From: Sphingobacterium sp.
GTDB lineage: Bacteria > Bacteroidota > Bacteroidia > Sphingobacteriales > Sphingobacteriaceae
Direction of reading: 5' to 3'
Length of the DNA stretch: 64,000 nt
Assembly (NCBI GenBank): GCA_029239355.1
Contig: JAQZAZ010000011.1
Location: forward strand, 1-64,000
Shown: positions 50,660 to 60,429 of the stretch, in pieces
How the letters are laid out: every line of letters begins with the position of its first letter
Numbering within the stretch: position 1 is the stretch's first letter
Translations under genes and position numbers: made by a program
Notes under the pieces: model-generated
Seen by the model: only the letters and a program-made list of their open reading frames with translations
Databases searched by the model: none
What the model was told of the DNA's origin: nothing

Positions 50660-53401
50660 TTAATAACTCCACAAAGTCACAGGTCCAACCAAACCGCTTT
50701 CCATGGGTTTCCAATCACTGGCATCAAAGTTTTTATAGTTGATATTCACAAAATTGATTTCGTGATAATTACGCCACGCAACTTTTTTCCGGTCCAGATA
50801 GCTGATACGGTTTGCCATTAAGTTGGCGACCTCAATACGAATCTTGTTTTCGCCATTAACCAATAATGTGGTAATATCCTGTTGAAACGGAATTGACCAT
50901 AAGACACCCGCATCCTTTCCGTTAATATACACCCTGGCGCTTTCCGCAACTCGTCCAAGCTTCAGAAGATAGGATTTTGATTGATCCTTATGGATAGAAA
51001 ATGTTTTCTCATAGGCCGCTGTACCTGAAAAATTAACGGCGTCTTTATCGCCCCATTCGGTCCAGGAAGAAAGTCGATCTAGCTTTTGCGGCTTTGGTAA
51101 CACCGGTCCTCCAGCAATAAAACTGACTTTCCAGTCACGATCCAATTGGGCCACTTGGCTTAATTCATCTTGATACCGAAAGTGCTCCTTAGGCCCTTGC
51201 CCAGAAGCCAGGATGATCCAGGAATAACCCGATGCAATCTGCACTCTTATTTTGCCATCAATCGATGGCAATTGGTAGGTCCGACCTGTCTGAGGATCCA
51301 GCAACGAATAATACGCAGCCTTCGCATTTAGTGTAATATGACGATCCACGGTCTGCCCACTGTGATTGACCAAATAATAATAGGTGTCCTTATCTGCAAC
51401 TCTTCGTGAAAATTTCAGCCCTGTTTGGTTAATCCGCTCGGGCGCGATATCTTCTGTTTCGAGTGCCGAATTGACATCCGTCGTCAAATAGATTTTACCT
51501 TTTCCAAAAGCTGTATACTGGTTCGCTTTATCGTTCGCAAAACCTAACGAAGCAATTAATTTATTGAACATTGCGCGACGTTCCTCTAATTGGCCGTATC
51601 CAGGAACCGCCTGCGGTAATTTCTGGAAGATGACAGTTGCTCCTTGCGTCGCCATTTCTAAAATTTTCTGAAGCGTCACTTCGGAAAAATAATGACAGGT
51701 AGGGATATAAATCGCTCGATACGGGATCGCATCCTTCGAAGTCCATAGTTTTCCGTCGTTTACCGTTGTTCCCGCCAGAATTTTATCAGTGGCAAAATCA
51801 AAGCTATACCCTCTTTTCTGTAGCTGTACACTCTGTTTATAAAATTCCGTCAGATGTAACCAATCGTCAACATCATGCACTTTTAAAGCCTTATCCATCC
51901 CTTTTGCATTGTTCCAAATATCATAAATGGGCCAGTATACGAGCAGTTCATTGTCGGCACGACTGGACTGTAAGATGGACTGAACACGGGTAATATATTG
52001 ATTCAAACCTGTGAGATGATCCCAAAAAGAATTTTGCGGGACAAAATTAACAGAAGCATAAAATAGCCATCCCGGAAAAGGCACGTTTTTGGGCGAGTAA
52101 GTCGTCCCATGATAGAAGACATGATTCACTCCGGCGAGGAATAGTTGTTCGACTTCGGGTTTCGCTTGTGATAAGGAGGTTTTAAAATGTTCCGTAAGCC
52201 AAGTGAAAGTCTCTGAAGAAGTATATTTTTTACCGTATACATTTGTTGCCGATGTCGCAAATTTGGCCATCATAGGATCTGGATCCACATTACGGATATC
52301 CGCGGTATCGCGTCTTAAACCGGGAATATCAAAACTGCTGGATCCAAAGGTTTCACACTCCGCAATATCGGTATCTGCATATAAATCGATCAGATTTCCT
52401 GGAGACCCATGAGCTTGATTTTTCGAAATAGCTTTATAGCGATGGGCAAAATCCGTAAATGGATTCAAAAAATTCTGGGCAAGCAGCGCATTCACGACTT
52501 CACGATAATCCGATTTAAGGCCTGCTGTTTTAGCTTCATCCTTGCCCCTGCCTGCAAAATCTAGCAGGTTATCTTGTAGTTTGTATCCTTTTATCCGTTC
52601 GAATGATTGCAAAAAATCATCCGTCCAATTTGCCCCATATACTTCGTAGCTGTCGTTAAAAAAAGCACGTACATGCAATGGTTTGCTCTTAAAAGCTTCA
52701 GCAAATCTATTAAAATAGGATCCGACGGATTGCTTTCCAAGATGATCCAGTGTATACCCCTCGCCCCCTGGTGCTGCACGTTTAACTTTTTGGCCTGTCC
52801 TTCCCGAAAATACAGCCAATAAACGAATATCGGTGGGTGCTTCCCAGGTTCCAGTGGTCTTTGAAATATACTCATCCAGCTTAATCTCACTATTGTCGGA
52901 TCTAAACGCCCGTAAAGCCTGCAAAAAGAAATAATGCTGTTTAGGATCCTTAGGTTTTAGGGGAAAGGTAATTTTTTCACCTTTTTTTAATTCAAATTCA
53001 TCTAGGATTAATTTGGTAGCGGCATCCTTTTCTTTGATTTGAGGTCCCCCAAAGGGCCACCCCGTCCCCAAATTAATGTCCACTCCCATTCCCAGCGTAC
53101 CGGCTTTATCCGTAGTTACAGCTAACATATTCATCCATTGTGGTAAAAGAAAGCTCAGGTAGTTGGATTCAAATCCCTTAGCGCCATAAATCGGTGTTAT
53201 CTCAACACCACCAAATCCACTTTTTTCAAATAGAGTCAATTCACGTTCGACATTAGGTCGGTCTACAGCTGAACCAAGCCACCACCAACGTGTCCACGGC
53301 TTCATTTCTTTGGTAATTGCTGGCCATAGATCTTGTGCAATACTTCGGCCAGAGGCCAACAGATTACAGACAAGCAGGAATGATATATATATTTTCTTCA
53401 T
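50660..53401 (-). CDS. GH106 alpha-L-rhamnosidase
   Basis: It hydrolyses terminal alpha-L-rhamnose from rhamnogalacturonan oligomers. The 913-residue exported protein (signal to RSIAQ, residue 23) opens with PWTRWWWLGSAVDRPNVERE and FGGVEITPIYGAKG, then GMGVDINLGTGWPFGGP, all GH106 marks. A barrel (about 25-480), beta modules and a C-terminal galactose-binding-like sandwich (ESARVYINGKDAGVLWSIPF) follow. It is the last gene of the RG-I operon, 12 bases behind the rhamnose mutarotase gene. That adjacency fits rhamnose release. Confidence 0.92.
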   Translation of the reverse strand: MKKIYISFLLVCNLLASGRSIAQDLWPAITKEMKPWTRWWWLGSAVDRPNVERELTLFEKSGFGGVEITPIYGAKGFESNYLSFLLPQWMNMLAVTTDKAGTLGMGVDINLGTGWPFGGPQIKEKDAATKLILDEFELKKGEKITFPLKPKDPKQHYFFLQALRAFRSDNSEIKLDEYISKTTGTWEAPTDIRLLAVFSGRTGQKVKRAAPGGEGYTLDHLGKQSVGSYFNRFAEAFKSKPLHVRAFFNDSYEVYGANWTDDFLQSFERIKGYKLQDNLLDFAGRGKDEAKTAGLKSDYREVVNALLAQNFLNPFTDFAHRYKAISKNQAHGSPGNLIDLYADTDIAECETFGSSSFDIPGLRRDTADIRNVDPDPMMAKFATSATNVYGKKYTSSETFTWLTEHFKTSLSQAKPEVEQLFLAGVNHVFYHGTTYSPKNVPFPGWLFYASVNFVPQNSFWDHLTGLNQYITRVQSILQSSRADNELLVYWPIYDIWNNAKGMDKALKVHDVDDWLHLTEFYKQSVQLQKRGYSFDFATDKILAGTTVNDGKLWTSKDAIPYRAIYIPTCHYFSEVTLQKILEMATQGATVIFQKLPQAVPGYGQLEERRAMFNKLIASLGFANDKANQYTAFGKGKIYLTTDVNSALETEDIAPERINQTGLKFSRRVADKDTYYYLVNHSGQTVDRHITLNAKAAYYSLLDPQTGRTYQLPSIDGKIRVQIASGYSWIILASGQGPKEHFRYQDELSQVAQLDRDWKVSFIAGGPVLPKPQKLDRLSSWTEWGDKDAVNFSGTAAYEKTFSIHKDQSKSYLLKLGRVAESARVYINGKDAGVLWSIPFQQDITTLLVNGENKIRIEVANLMANRISYLDRKKVAWRNYHEINFVNINYKNFDASDWKPMESGLVGPVTLWSY

Positions 53402-53413
53402 GTTAAAATTGGG

Positions 53414-53725
53414 CTAATCCATGTGAAATACCTTTTTCAAACTGACCGATACCGGAGAATGATCGGCATGTACTTCCATGATATCATGCATATAATCCCA
53501 CCATTGCTGAACAATAACTTCTTTGCCCAATTCCTGTGACGAATGCCCCGCCAAGTACTGAACAGCAAATAACGTATCCGTCTCTTGGTCCAAAAAGATA
53601 CTATAGTCAGAAACCCCATTTTCGCGCAATAAAGTGATTAATTCTGGCCAGATCGCATCATGTCTCCGCTTGTATTCCGCAGACATACCTGGTTTCAGTT
53701 TCATCTTAAATGCAATTTTCTCCAT
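53414..53725 (-). CDS. rhaM: L-rhamnose mutarotase
   Basis: It interconverts the alpha and beta anomers of L-rhamnose so that freed sugar can enter catabolism. The 103-residue cytoplasmic-type protein has the family marks MKLKPGM, YKRRHDAIWPEL (Tyr18, His22), a central SIFLD strand and QQWWDYMHDIM (Trp75-Trp76). There is no signal peptide, unlike all its neighbours. It is wedged between the GH2 and GH106 genes. The rest of the rhamnose pathway (isomerase, kinase, aldolase, transporter) is not in the window. Confidence 0.95.
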   Translation of the reverse strand: MEKIAFKMKLKPGMSAEYKRRHDAIWPELITLLRENGVSDYSIFLDQETDTLFAVQYLAGHSSQELGKEVIVQQWWDYMHDIMEVHADHSPVSVSLKKVFHMD

Positions 53726-53764
53726 CTTGTTTATGTATTGAACTGTTTTATTATTACCGTATTC

Positions 53765-56722
53765 TTAATTGGCTAATACCTGATGGATATCGGCTTCAAT
53801 AATACTCAAAGTACCTTTGGCATTGGCATCATTACGAGCCACCCCATCATCAAGTTTCTTACCCCCCATTTCCACCTGATTGTTTTCCTTCGTTGTAAAA
53901 GCTGCGTTTTTAAGTTTTATGGTTACCTTTTCGCCCTTAGTACGCGGAAATGACAATGTACAGTAGCCTAATGTCACATCCGTATTTCCATCAAAAACAA
54001 GCTTGTCGTCCACGAAAACCTGCAATGGGTAGGATCTTGATCTAAAATTATTTAATTTCAGATCGATTTCATCTATATCGGATTTTTCCTGTAAGGTGTA
54101 TGTAATCCAAGCAGTACCTAACTGACCATCATTGACCCAATCGGACAGCTCATTGTCATCATAGGATTGTCCCACCTTGTCCAGGTTAGCTCCGGCCGTA
54201 GCTGTACGGATTTTAAGACTTTTTTTCAACTGCACCAGCGTGGGTTTCGCTGGACTTGGCCCTCGCTCTAAAAATGACGGCAAATTTTCGTTAGATTCTT
54301 TGACGAAATAATTCTCCATGGTTTTGAGAGGTTGCACCGTCCAGGTAACCGAATCGGATAAAAGGCCTTCAGACACTGCTTTCAATACAACCTTACCCGA
54401 TTTATCGTACTGTGTACGAAGTAATACGCGGTTTATACCAGCCTCGACGGGAAGTGTGGTAGCTAAAATATGGTTATCAGGTCCCTGTGCAATACCCCCA
54501 CGCCAATCCATCGGTCCATCCAACTTAAAGTCAATAGTATTAAAAGCCAATGGGCAACGTAAACCATTTTTATCGAGCACTTCAACTTCGGCCAATACCA
54601 TATCGTTTCCATCTGCAAAAAGGCCATTTTTGCCATGTTGTGCCGTCAAACGGATTTTATACGGGTCACCTGTTGTTTTTAGCTCTTTTGTATTCAATAA
54701 TTTTCCTTCTTTGCTGAATGATTTCGCAGTCAATACGCCAGCCTCAAAATCAACAGCTGGAAAACGGTATAGGAAATCATATAGCTTTTCTGCCGCTCCC
54801 TGTACTTTTCCATTCACAGCTAATTCTACATGGTCAGCGGCCGAAACGACTAATACATCCTTTTTCGTTCCTGGAGCATAGTTCCAGTGGCCAACGAGAT
54901 GTAATCCCTTTGGATCTGGATCAATCCAACCATCCCACATAACCTGATGGGCGAAATAAGCATCTTTGGGAATACGCATGGCATCTACTTCGCCACTTCT
55001 TCTATAATTCTCTTTTCCCCTAAAATGTGTATTGGAATCTGAGAAAATAATATTGACGCCGCCCGAATTTACTCGATCACCAGTACCTGGACGCATTTTC
55101 CAATATTCCGACCAGCGATGTACAGCTTCAACAACATAACTATCTTGGTTTCTGTTATAATCACTGGCATCTACACCTTTATAAAGCGGCCCTTCACCGT
55201 CCTTGTGAAATGGATAACTCAATTCGTCCCAATATTTACGTAAGGCCTCATCCCGCATATATTCGGTTGCGATCATGGGGTGACGCGCACTTTTATTGAT
55301 ATACAGCATTTCACCACCATATTCAGCTAGCTTACTATCCAGCATTTCACGGGAACCGATTGCCCGTCCACCAGCTGGATCATATTGATCACGAATAGCC
55401 TTCATCTCCGCCATATGTTCCTCCGAAATCGACTCGTTTCCACATTCATAAAACAAGACACTTGGATTATTCCGATAATAAATAATTGCATCACGCATAA
55501 GCTCTGTTCGCTGTTCCCAACGTCTACCTTGCGTATCTTTTTCAGCATCTCCAGCAGGTAGCATCTGCATAAGTCCCACACGATCACAGGATTCAACATC
55601 CTGTTTCCAAGGTGTTACATGCATCCAGCGAACCAGATTGGCATTGCTCTTGACCATCAGCCCATTGCTAAAATCACTCAACCAAGGTGCTACAGATAGG
55701 CCAACGGCAGGCCACTCGTTACTGGTACGCTGCGCATAGCCCTTCATCATCAAAACTTGGTCATTGAGGTACACCATTCCATTCTTGAAAGCAGTTTTTC
55801 GAAATCCTGTTTTCGTCTGTACAGCATCGATAGTTTTGTTGCCCTGTACGATTTTTGTTGTCACCGTATAGAGATAACCGTAACCCCAGCTCCAAAAATT
55901 CACTTGATTCAAAGCTGAACTCATAGTCAATTGTTGTGTTTGATTGGCAAGAAGATTGAACTTTTTTGAAAAAGTTTTCACCAACTTCCCATCGGCATTA
56001 CGTACTTCGGCAACAAAGTTGACCAGGCGCGATTGCTGGGTTTCATTTTTCACCTCGGAAGAAACAAAAAGATCCATTGTCTTTTTAGGGATGTTCATAT
56101 TCTTCGCATAGACATAAACACCCGTAGTCTTTAAATTAGAATATAATGGTAGCGTCTGATAAATTTTTGAAGCAAAGTGGATCCACACATTTTTTGGAAT
56201 TCCACCATAGTTTGCATTAAAGTTTTTATCGTTCCACTGATACGTGCTGTTTGTTGCTTTTTCACGATAGCTCCAGCTATTGTCTATGCGTATCGCCAAG
56301 ATATTTTCACGATCGCGATCAATCAGGTCTGACAGATCAAATCCGACGGCCATGACACCATTTTCATGACGTCCAATAAATTTCCCGTTAAGGTAAAACT
56401 CTCCGCCAAAACGGATTCCTTCAAATTCTACAAACACTTTATCAGAAGTAATGCCCTGAGGAATACGAAATTTCTTCCGATACCAAACAATATTTGCCGA
56501 AAGGTCATGTATCGCTTTTGCAAAAGCTTCATCTTCATTCCAGGCTTGGGGCAAGACAACTTGCTTCCATTCACGGTCATTGAACTCAGCAGCGGAAGCA
56601 TCGCTTACATCGCCAATGTGGTAACGCCAATCGGCGTTAAAACTAAGCGTCTTCCGTCCCACTTGGGCATGCGTAAAACAGGAAAGCAGAAGGCAACAAA
56701 AAATAAAGAGTAACCTTTTCAT
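53765..56722 (-). CDS. GH2 family exo-glycosidase (beta-galactosidase-like)
   Basis: A 985-residue exported enzyme (signal to FTHAQ, residue 20). The GH2 layout is clear: sugar-binding sandwich (about 25-210), immunoglobulin-like domain (about 215-325), TIM barrel (about 330-620), further sandwiches, and a C-terminal discoidin-like part ending near 985. In the barrel, ECGNES carries the acid/base Glu and MIATEYM the probable nucleophile Glu. The likely role is removal of beta-galactose from RG-I side chains; beta-glucuronidase or other GH2 activities cannot be excluded by eye. It sits between the GH105 and rhaM genes. Confidence 0.9.
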   Translation of the reverse strand: MKRLLFIFCCLLLSCFTHAQVGRKTLSFNADWRYHIGDVSDASAAEFNDREWKQVVLPQAWNEDEAFAKAIHDLSANIVWYRKKFRIPQGITSDKVFVEFEGIRFGGEFYLNGKFIGRHENGVMAVGFDLSDLIDRDRENILAIRIDNSWSYREKATNSTYQWNDKNFNANYGGIPKNVWIHFASKIYQTLPLYSNLKTTGVYVYAKNMNIPKKTMDLFVSSEVKNETQQSRLVNFVAEVRNADGKLVKTFSKKFNLLANQTQQLTMSSALNQVNFWSWGYGYLYTVTTKIVQGNKTIDAVQTKTGFRKTAFKNGMVYLNDQVLMMKGYAQRTSNEWPAVGLSVAPWLSDFSNGLMVKSNANLVRWMHVTPWKQDVESCDRVGLMQMLPAGDAEKDTQGRRWEQRTELMRDAIIYYRNNPSVLFYECGNESISEEHMAEMKAIRDQYDPAGGRAIGSREMLDSKLAEYGGEMLYINKSARHPMIATEYMRDEALRKYWDELSYPFHKDGEGPLYKGVDASDYNRNQDSYVVEAVHRWSEYWKMRPGTGDRVNSGGVNIIFSDSNTHFRGKENYRRSGEVDAMRIPKDAYFAHQVMWDGWIDPDPKGLHLVGHWNYAPGTKKDVLVVSAADHVELAVNGKVQGAAEKLYDFLYRFPAVDFEAGVLTAKSFSKEGKLLNTKELKTTGDPYKIRLTAQHGKNGLFADGNDMVLAEVEVLDKNGLRCPLAFNTIDFKLDGPMDWRGGIAQGPDNHILATTLPVEAGINRVLLRTQYDKSGKVVLKAVSEGLLSDSVTWTVQPLKTMENYFVKESNENLPSFLERGPSPAKPTLVQLKKSLKIRTATAGANLDKVGQSYDDNELSDWVNDGQLGTAWITYTLQEKSDIDEIDLKLNNFRSRSYPLQVFVDDKLVFDGNTDVTLGYCTLSFPRTKGEKVTIKLKNAAFTTKENNQVEMGGKKLDDGVARNDANAKGTLSIIEADIHQVLAN

Positions 56723-56773
56723 TTTAATAATTATTTTTAATGACTGATGTGGGATCGAGTATAATAAATCAGA

Positions 56774-57928
56774 TTACTTTGACAACATCTTATAGACCTC
56801 TGTTCCACCTAATAAGAAACAGCCCAAACCATAGTCTTCAAAATCCGGCTGACTGGAAAAACTTACGGGCTGACCATCTTTAGGTTCCTTTCCCGTCCCT
56901 TGTAAATAGCCTAAGAAACCTGAAGGGTGTACTGCTTCTGCTGTCATTGCTTTCCACGCTTTTTCTACAACAGGTCGATATATTTTAGCATCCAGGAAAC
57001 CATTATTGATACCCCAGGCCATACCATAAACAAATAATGCCGTTCCTGAAGTTTCACGCCCGCCAAAATTAGTGGGATCATGCAGACTGACATTCCAGAA
57101 TCCATCCGGTCTTTGAATAAGAACAAGCGCTTCCATCAAGGCTTTATAATCCGCTATATACTCCGCACGATGTACTTCGTTTTCTGGGATTAACGAAAGT
57201 ACCCTGACCAAAGCCGCCACGACCCATCCATTACCACGTGACCAATAGCAATCTTCACCGTTTGGTTCTTTATAGGGAGGAACAAAATCTTTATCGCGCC
57301 ACCAAAGTTTATCGGCCTTGTTATACAGGCCACCACCTTCTTGCGTTTTTGAATGCTGATACATTTTATACATGTAATCAAAATATATCTGATCCTTGGT
57401 CATTACACCCAATTTGGCATAAATTGGCATGGCCATTTGTATCGCATCAATCCAGGTCCAATCGTCTACTTTGCCAGATTTGATAATGTAATCTATATTC
57501 GCTTTAATCTTCTGGATACGCTCAGGTTTCGGTTCAATCTCATAGAGATCTAGATAGGTTTGCCCACAAGCTTGGTCATCGGCATTTCGAGTTTCTAAGC
57601 CATTACGCATACCCCATTCATGTTTATTTCCCCAATCCACAGCGTAATTGTAGTAGTCATTGTTTTTATCAATCTGATACAGTGCCATGAGACCTTCGTA
57701 ATAAACGGCTCTGGTCCAGATATTACTTGGCCGCCAACGGTTGGTATAGATGGGTTTGCCCGTGTCTGTCCATTTATTCATGAAATAGCGATTGGTTAAC
57801 TGCAAGGATTGAAGTACATCCCCAGCGGTGATTTCCTTCTTCTGTTCGACGACTTTTTTCGTCGATGAACAGGCCGAAAGGAAAAACGCAATCAGTAAAG
57901 TTGCTGTATAAGTATTAAATATTTTCAT
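56774..57928 (-). CDS. GH105 unsaturated rhamnogalacturonyl hydrolase, lipoprotein
   Basis: The ATG at 57928 is chosen because it begins the signal MKIFNTYTATLLIAFFLSAC; an ATG at 57952 would add eight polar residues. The protein has 384 residues and is a lipoprotein (SACSS). The GH105 barrel shows SNIWTRAVYYEGLMALY, WTWIDAIQMAMP (catalytic Asp region), GEDCYWSRGNGWVVAAL and ETSGTALFVYGMAWGINNG. It is a close paralog of the GH105 at 30164 but membrane-anchored. In this operon it would act on the unsaturated products of the PL11 lyase. Confidence 0.92.
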   Translation of the reverse strand: MKIFNTYTATLLIAFFLSACSSTKKVVEQKKEITAGDVLQSLQLTNRYFMNKWTDTGKPIYTNRWRPSNIWTRAVYYEGLMALYQIDKNNDYYNYAVDWGNKHEWGMRNGLETRNADDQACGQTYLDLYEIEPKPERIQKIKANIDYIIKSGKVDDWTWIDAIQMAMPIYAKLGVMTKDQIYFDYMYKMYQHSKTQEGGGLYNKADKLWWRDKDFVPPYKEPNGEDCYWSRGNGWVVAALVRVLSLIPENEVHRAEYIADYKALMEALVLIQRPDGFWNVSLHDPTNFGGRETSGTALFVYGMAWGINNGFLDAKIYRPVVEKAWKAMTAEAVHPSGFLGYLQGTGKEPKDGQPVSFSSQPDFEDYGLGCFLLGGTEVYKMLSK

Positions 57929-58044
57929 GTTTTTCTTTATATAATTATTCATAACGGGAGTTCGCCTTTTTTTCTGAAAGTGTCTGATCTTATTGGCCAG
58001 AAAGAACCTTCAGTTCGCTTTCATTGCTGTTGGTGTCTGTGAAG

Positions 58045-59640
58045 TCATGAAGGTTTTTGAGCGAGCTGCTCGTATGGTATCACACCGACTCTTTTTGCCC
58101 AATTTTCATAGATCTGAACCATTTCGTGGTATATTTTTGGAAAAGTAGCCGATAAGTCTATAGTTTCACTCCTATCTTTTTCGACATCATACAAATGCCA
58201 TTTGTTTTCAGGGTAGGAGGAAACAAGTTTCCATTTTCCTTTGCGCACAGCTTTGTTGCCCTCATGTTCAAAACAAATCTCTCTGCTCGTAGTGTTTTGT
58301 TGCTCCGTCCAAATAGGAAGCAGGGACATTCCTTCCATTGGTTTGATCGTGTTACCGGCGTAGTTCTTTGGGTAGTTTGCACCCGACCACTGCGCTAAAG
58401 TGGGCATGATATCAATCAAATGGGCCGGCAGATCAAACTGTTTCCCCTGTGGCAGAAACTTTGGCCCATAGGCGATAAAACCAGTTGCATTGCCCCCTTC
58501 AAACTCCCAATGCTTAAACTTTTTGAAAGGCGTATTACTAACCGCAGCGCCTTCTATTCCATAGGCGGTAAAAGACCGTGGGTGGCTGGCCGGAAATTCA
58601 TTAGCAGCTCTAATATCAGCCGTGAATCCAGTATTGGTTATTGTTTCATTGCTCGCTCCATTATCGGAAAGGAAGATAAAAACAGTGTTTTCCAATTGTC
58701 CTCTCGACTGGAGATAATCAACCAATCTACCCACATTTTGATCCAATTCGTCAACCATCGCAGCGTATACAGCCATCTTTTCATCCCATTTTACTTTTTC
58801 TTCCCAGCTGCAATCGTTCCATTTTCGCAATGCCGTATCAATTGGAGACAATTTGGTCGTTGGTGGCAGTACGCCTAACTGCTGCTGTTTTTCAAAACGT
58901 CTTTCACGGACAGCATCCCATCCTTCCATATATTTACCGCGGTACTTTGCGATATCCTGAGGTTTGGCATGTAAAGGCCAATGTGGAGCCTGAAAAGCTA
59001 AGTATAGGAAAAAAGGATTCTCTTTTTTAGTTCCTAGATGCTCGCCAATAAAAGTCATTGCATAATCTGTATAAGCATCCGAGCTATAGTAATCTATTGG
59101 TGGAACAATAGTCTCATTGTCCAAGGCTATCGTCAACTTTTGGTTGGGCCGATAAGGTCTGTTTTCAAAATAGCTGTTTGCTCCATCAATCAGGCCATAA
59201 TACCGTTGAAATCCACGTTGTAAAGGCCAGTTTTCTTTCTCCTGCCCTACATGCCATTTTCCCGCCATATAGGTTCCGTAGCCTGCGTCTTTTAATAGTT
59301 CGGCCAAGGTCACTGAAGTTCTATTCAGAAACCCCTGATAAGCAGGAAAAGGACGCTTATTCATCATATCACCAACTCCTGCCTGATGTGGATATAAACC
59401 TGTCAATAAAGAAGCTCGGGATGGACAGCAACGCGAAGCATTGTAAAAGTTGGTCATCTTAATTCCTTCTTTTGCCATTCTATCCAGATTTGGGGTTTGA
59501 ATTTCAGAGCCAAAACAACCCAAATCGGAATATCCCATATCATCTGCCAAGATCAGAACAATATTTGGCCGTTGCTGCGCATGCAGTGTCAATCCTGTCA
59601 ACAGAAAAAAGATACACAGCGTAAATATTGGTTTCCTCAT
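58045..59640 (-). CDS. Type I sulfatase (S1 family)
   Basis: An exported sulfatase of 531 residues (signal to LHAQ, residue 22). The formylglycine signature CCPSRASLLTG gives Cys71 as the residue to be modified. The metal-binding DDMGYSDLG near 33-41, GKWHVGQE and FLSDNGA are all in place, so it should be active, given a formylglycine-generating enzyme encoded elsewhere. Land-plant pectin is not known for sulfate, which makes its place in an RG-I operon unusual. It starts one base before the stop of the CE12 gene upstream, so co-transcription is nearly certain. Its substrate is not predictable from sequence alone. Confidence 0.92.
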   Translation of the reverse strand: MRKPIFTLCIFFLLTGLTLHAQQRPNIVLILADDMGYSDLGCFGSEIQTPNLDRMAKEGIKMTNFYNASRCCPSRASLLTGLYPHQAGVGDMMNKRPFPAYQGFLNRTSVTLAELLKDAGYGTYMAGKWHVGQEKENWPLQRGFQRYYGLIDGANSYFENRPYRPNQKLTIALDNETIVPPIDYYSSDAYTDYAMTFIGEHLGTKKENPFFLYLAFQAPHWPLHAKPQDIAKYRGKYMEGWDAVRERRFEKQQQLGVLPPTTKLSPIDTALRKWNDCSWEEKVKWDEKMAVYAAMVDELDQNVGRLVDYLQSRGQLENTVFIFLSDNGASNETITNTGFTADIRAANEFPASHPRSFTAYGIEGAAVSNTPFKKFKHWEFEGGNATGFIAYGPKFLPQGKQFDLPAHLIDIMPTLAQWSGANYPKNYAGNTIKPMEGMSLLPIWTEQQNTTSREICFEHEGNKAVRKGKWKLVSSYPENKWHLYDVEKDRSETIDLSATFPKIYHEMVQIYENWAKRVGVIPYEQLAQKPS

Positions 59641-59641
59641 G

Positions 59642-60421
59642 TTACATAAATTTCTTTAGCCCGATTTTGGGCTGTGCTTTCAATTGTTCGGCGACTAATT
59701 TGGCATTCAGCAAAGCCCCCGCTTTAATCGTATGCGTCGCGTCCTTCGGATCAAAAAATTCCGTTTCTACTTTCTTTTTCCCAAATGTTTCATACTGTGC
59801 AATAACAAGTTCCTGTAATGGAATGAAAAATGCCCCAGCCTGTTGCGCCGCTTCCTTAGCCCATAGCGCATAATCTGATCTACGAACCTGATTTCCTTCC
59901 CAAGCATTGCGCGGAATTGGCGAACAGATAATTGCTGTCGCCCCTTTATCTTCAATATTTTTCACAAAGCGTCGTAAATAGAAACCATAACTATACACGA
60001 CTTCATGTTGCTTTAATAACGGATTATACACTTCCTGGTAATCCTCACCATTCCCCTTTATCGTCCCTCTAGCCCGCAACGTATCCACAATGGGACTTGA
60101 ATCATTATGTCCGAATTGCATAAGCACAAAGTCACCCGGTTGTATACTATCCAATACCTTCTGCCAAAGCTTTGGGTTGTTATAAAAAGTTCTTGAACTT
60201 GTTCCTCCAAGTGCACGATTCTTAACATTAATCTTATCCGATTTAAAATACTGACCAATAAAACTTCCCCATCCCCACTGTCCGTTTGAACCGTTTCCCT
60301 GCCCATTTTTCACCGTGGAATCACCAATAATAAACAAGGTTGGTTTATGTTGTTGTCCCAAAAAGGACATGCCGATTACAGCAAAAAGGACCGCAGCGCA
60401 TGGCAATAATTTCAATTTCAT
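59642..60421 (-). CDS. Rhamnogalacturonan acetylesterase, CE12-like
   Basis: An SGNH hydrolase of 259 residues with a signal peptide. The four blocks are visible: IIGDSTVKNG (Ser nucleophile), ALGGTSSRTF (Gly), QFGHND (Asn) and the C-terminal D-A-T-H (Asp/His). It removes acetyl groups from the galacturonate of RG-I, opening it to PL11. A similar CE12 gene lies 8 bases upstream, but the two differ enough to suggest different acetyl positions or product sizes. Confidence 0.9.
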   Translation of the reverse strand: MKLKLLPCAAVLFAVIGMSFLGQQHKPTLFIIGDSTVKNGQGNGSNGQWGWGSFIGQYFKSDKINVKNRALGGTSSRTFYNNPKLWQKVLDSIQPGDFVLMQFGHNDSSPIVDTLRARGTIKGNGEDYQEVYNPLLKQHEVVYSYGFYLRRFVKNIEDKGATAIICSPIPRNAWEGNQVRRSDYALWAKEAAQQAGAFFIPLQELVIAQYETFGKKKVETEFFDPKDATHTIKAGALLNAKLVAEQLKAQPKIGLKKFM

Positions 60422-60429
60422 CTTCTTTA

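Noticed and set aside
54318..54881. 187-residue plus-strand frame
   Set aside because: It is antisense to the GH2 gene and has low-complexity composition.
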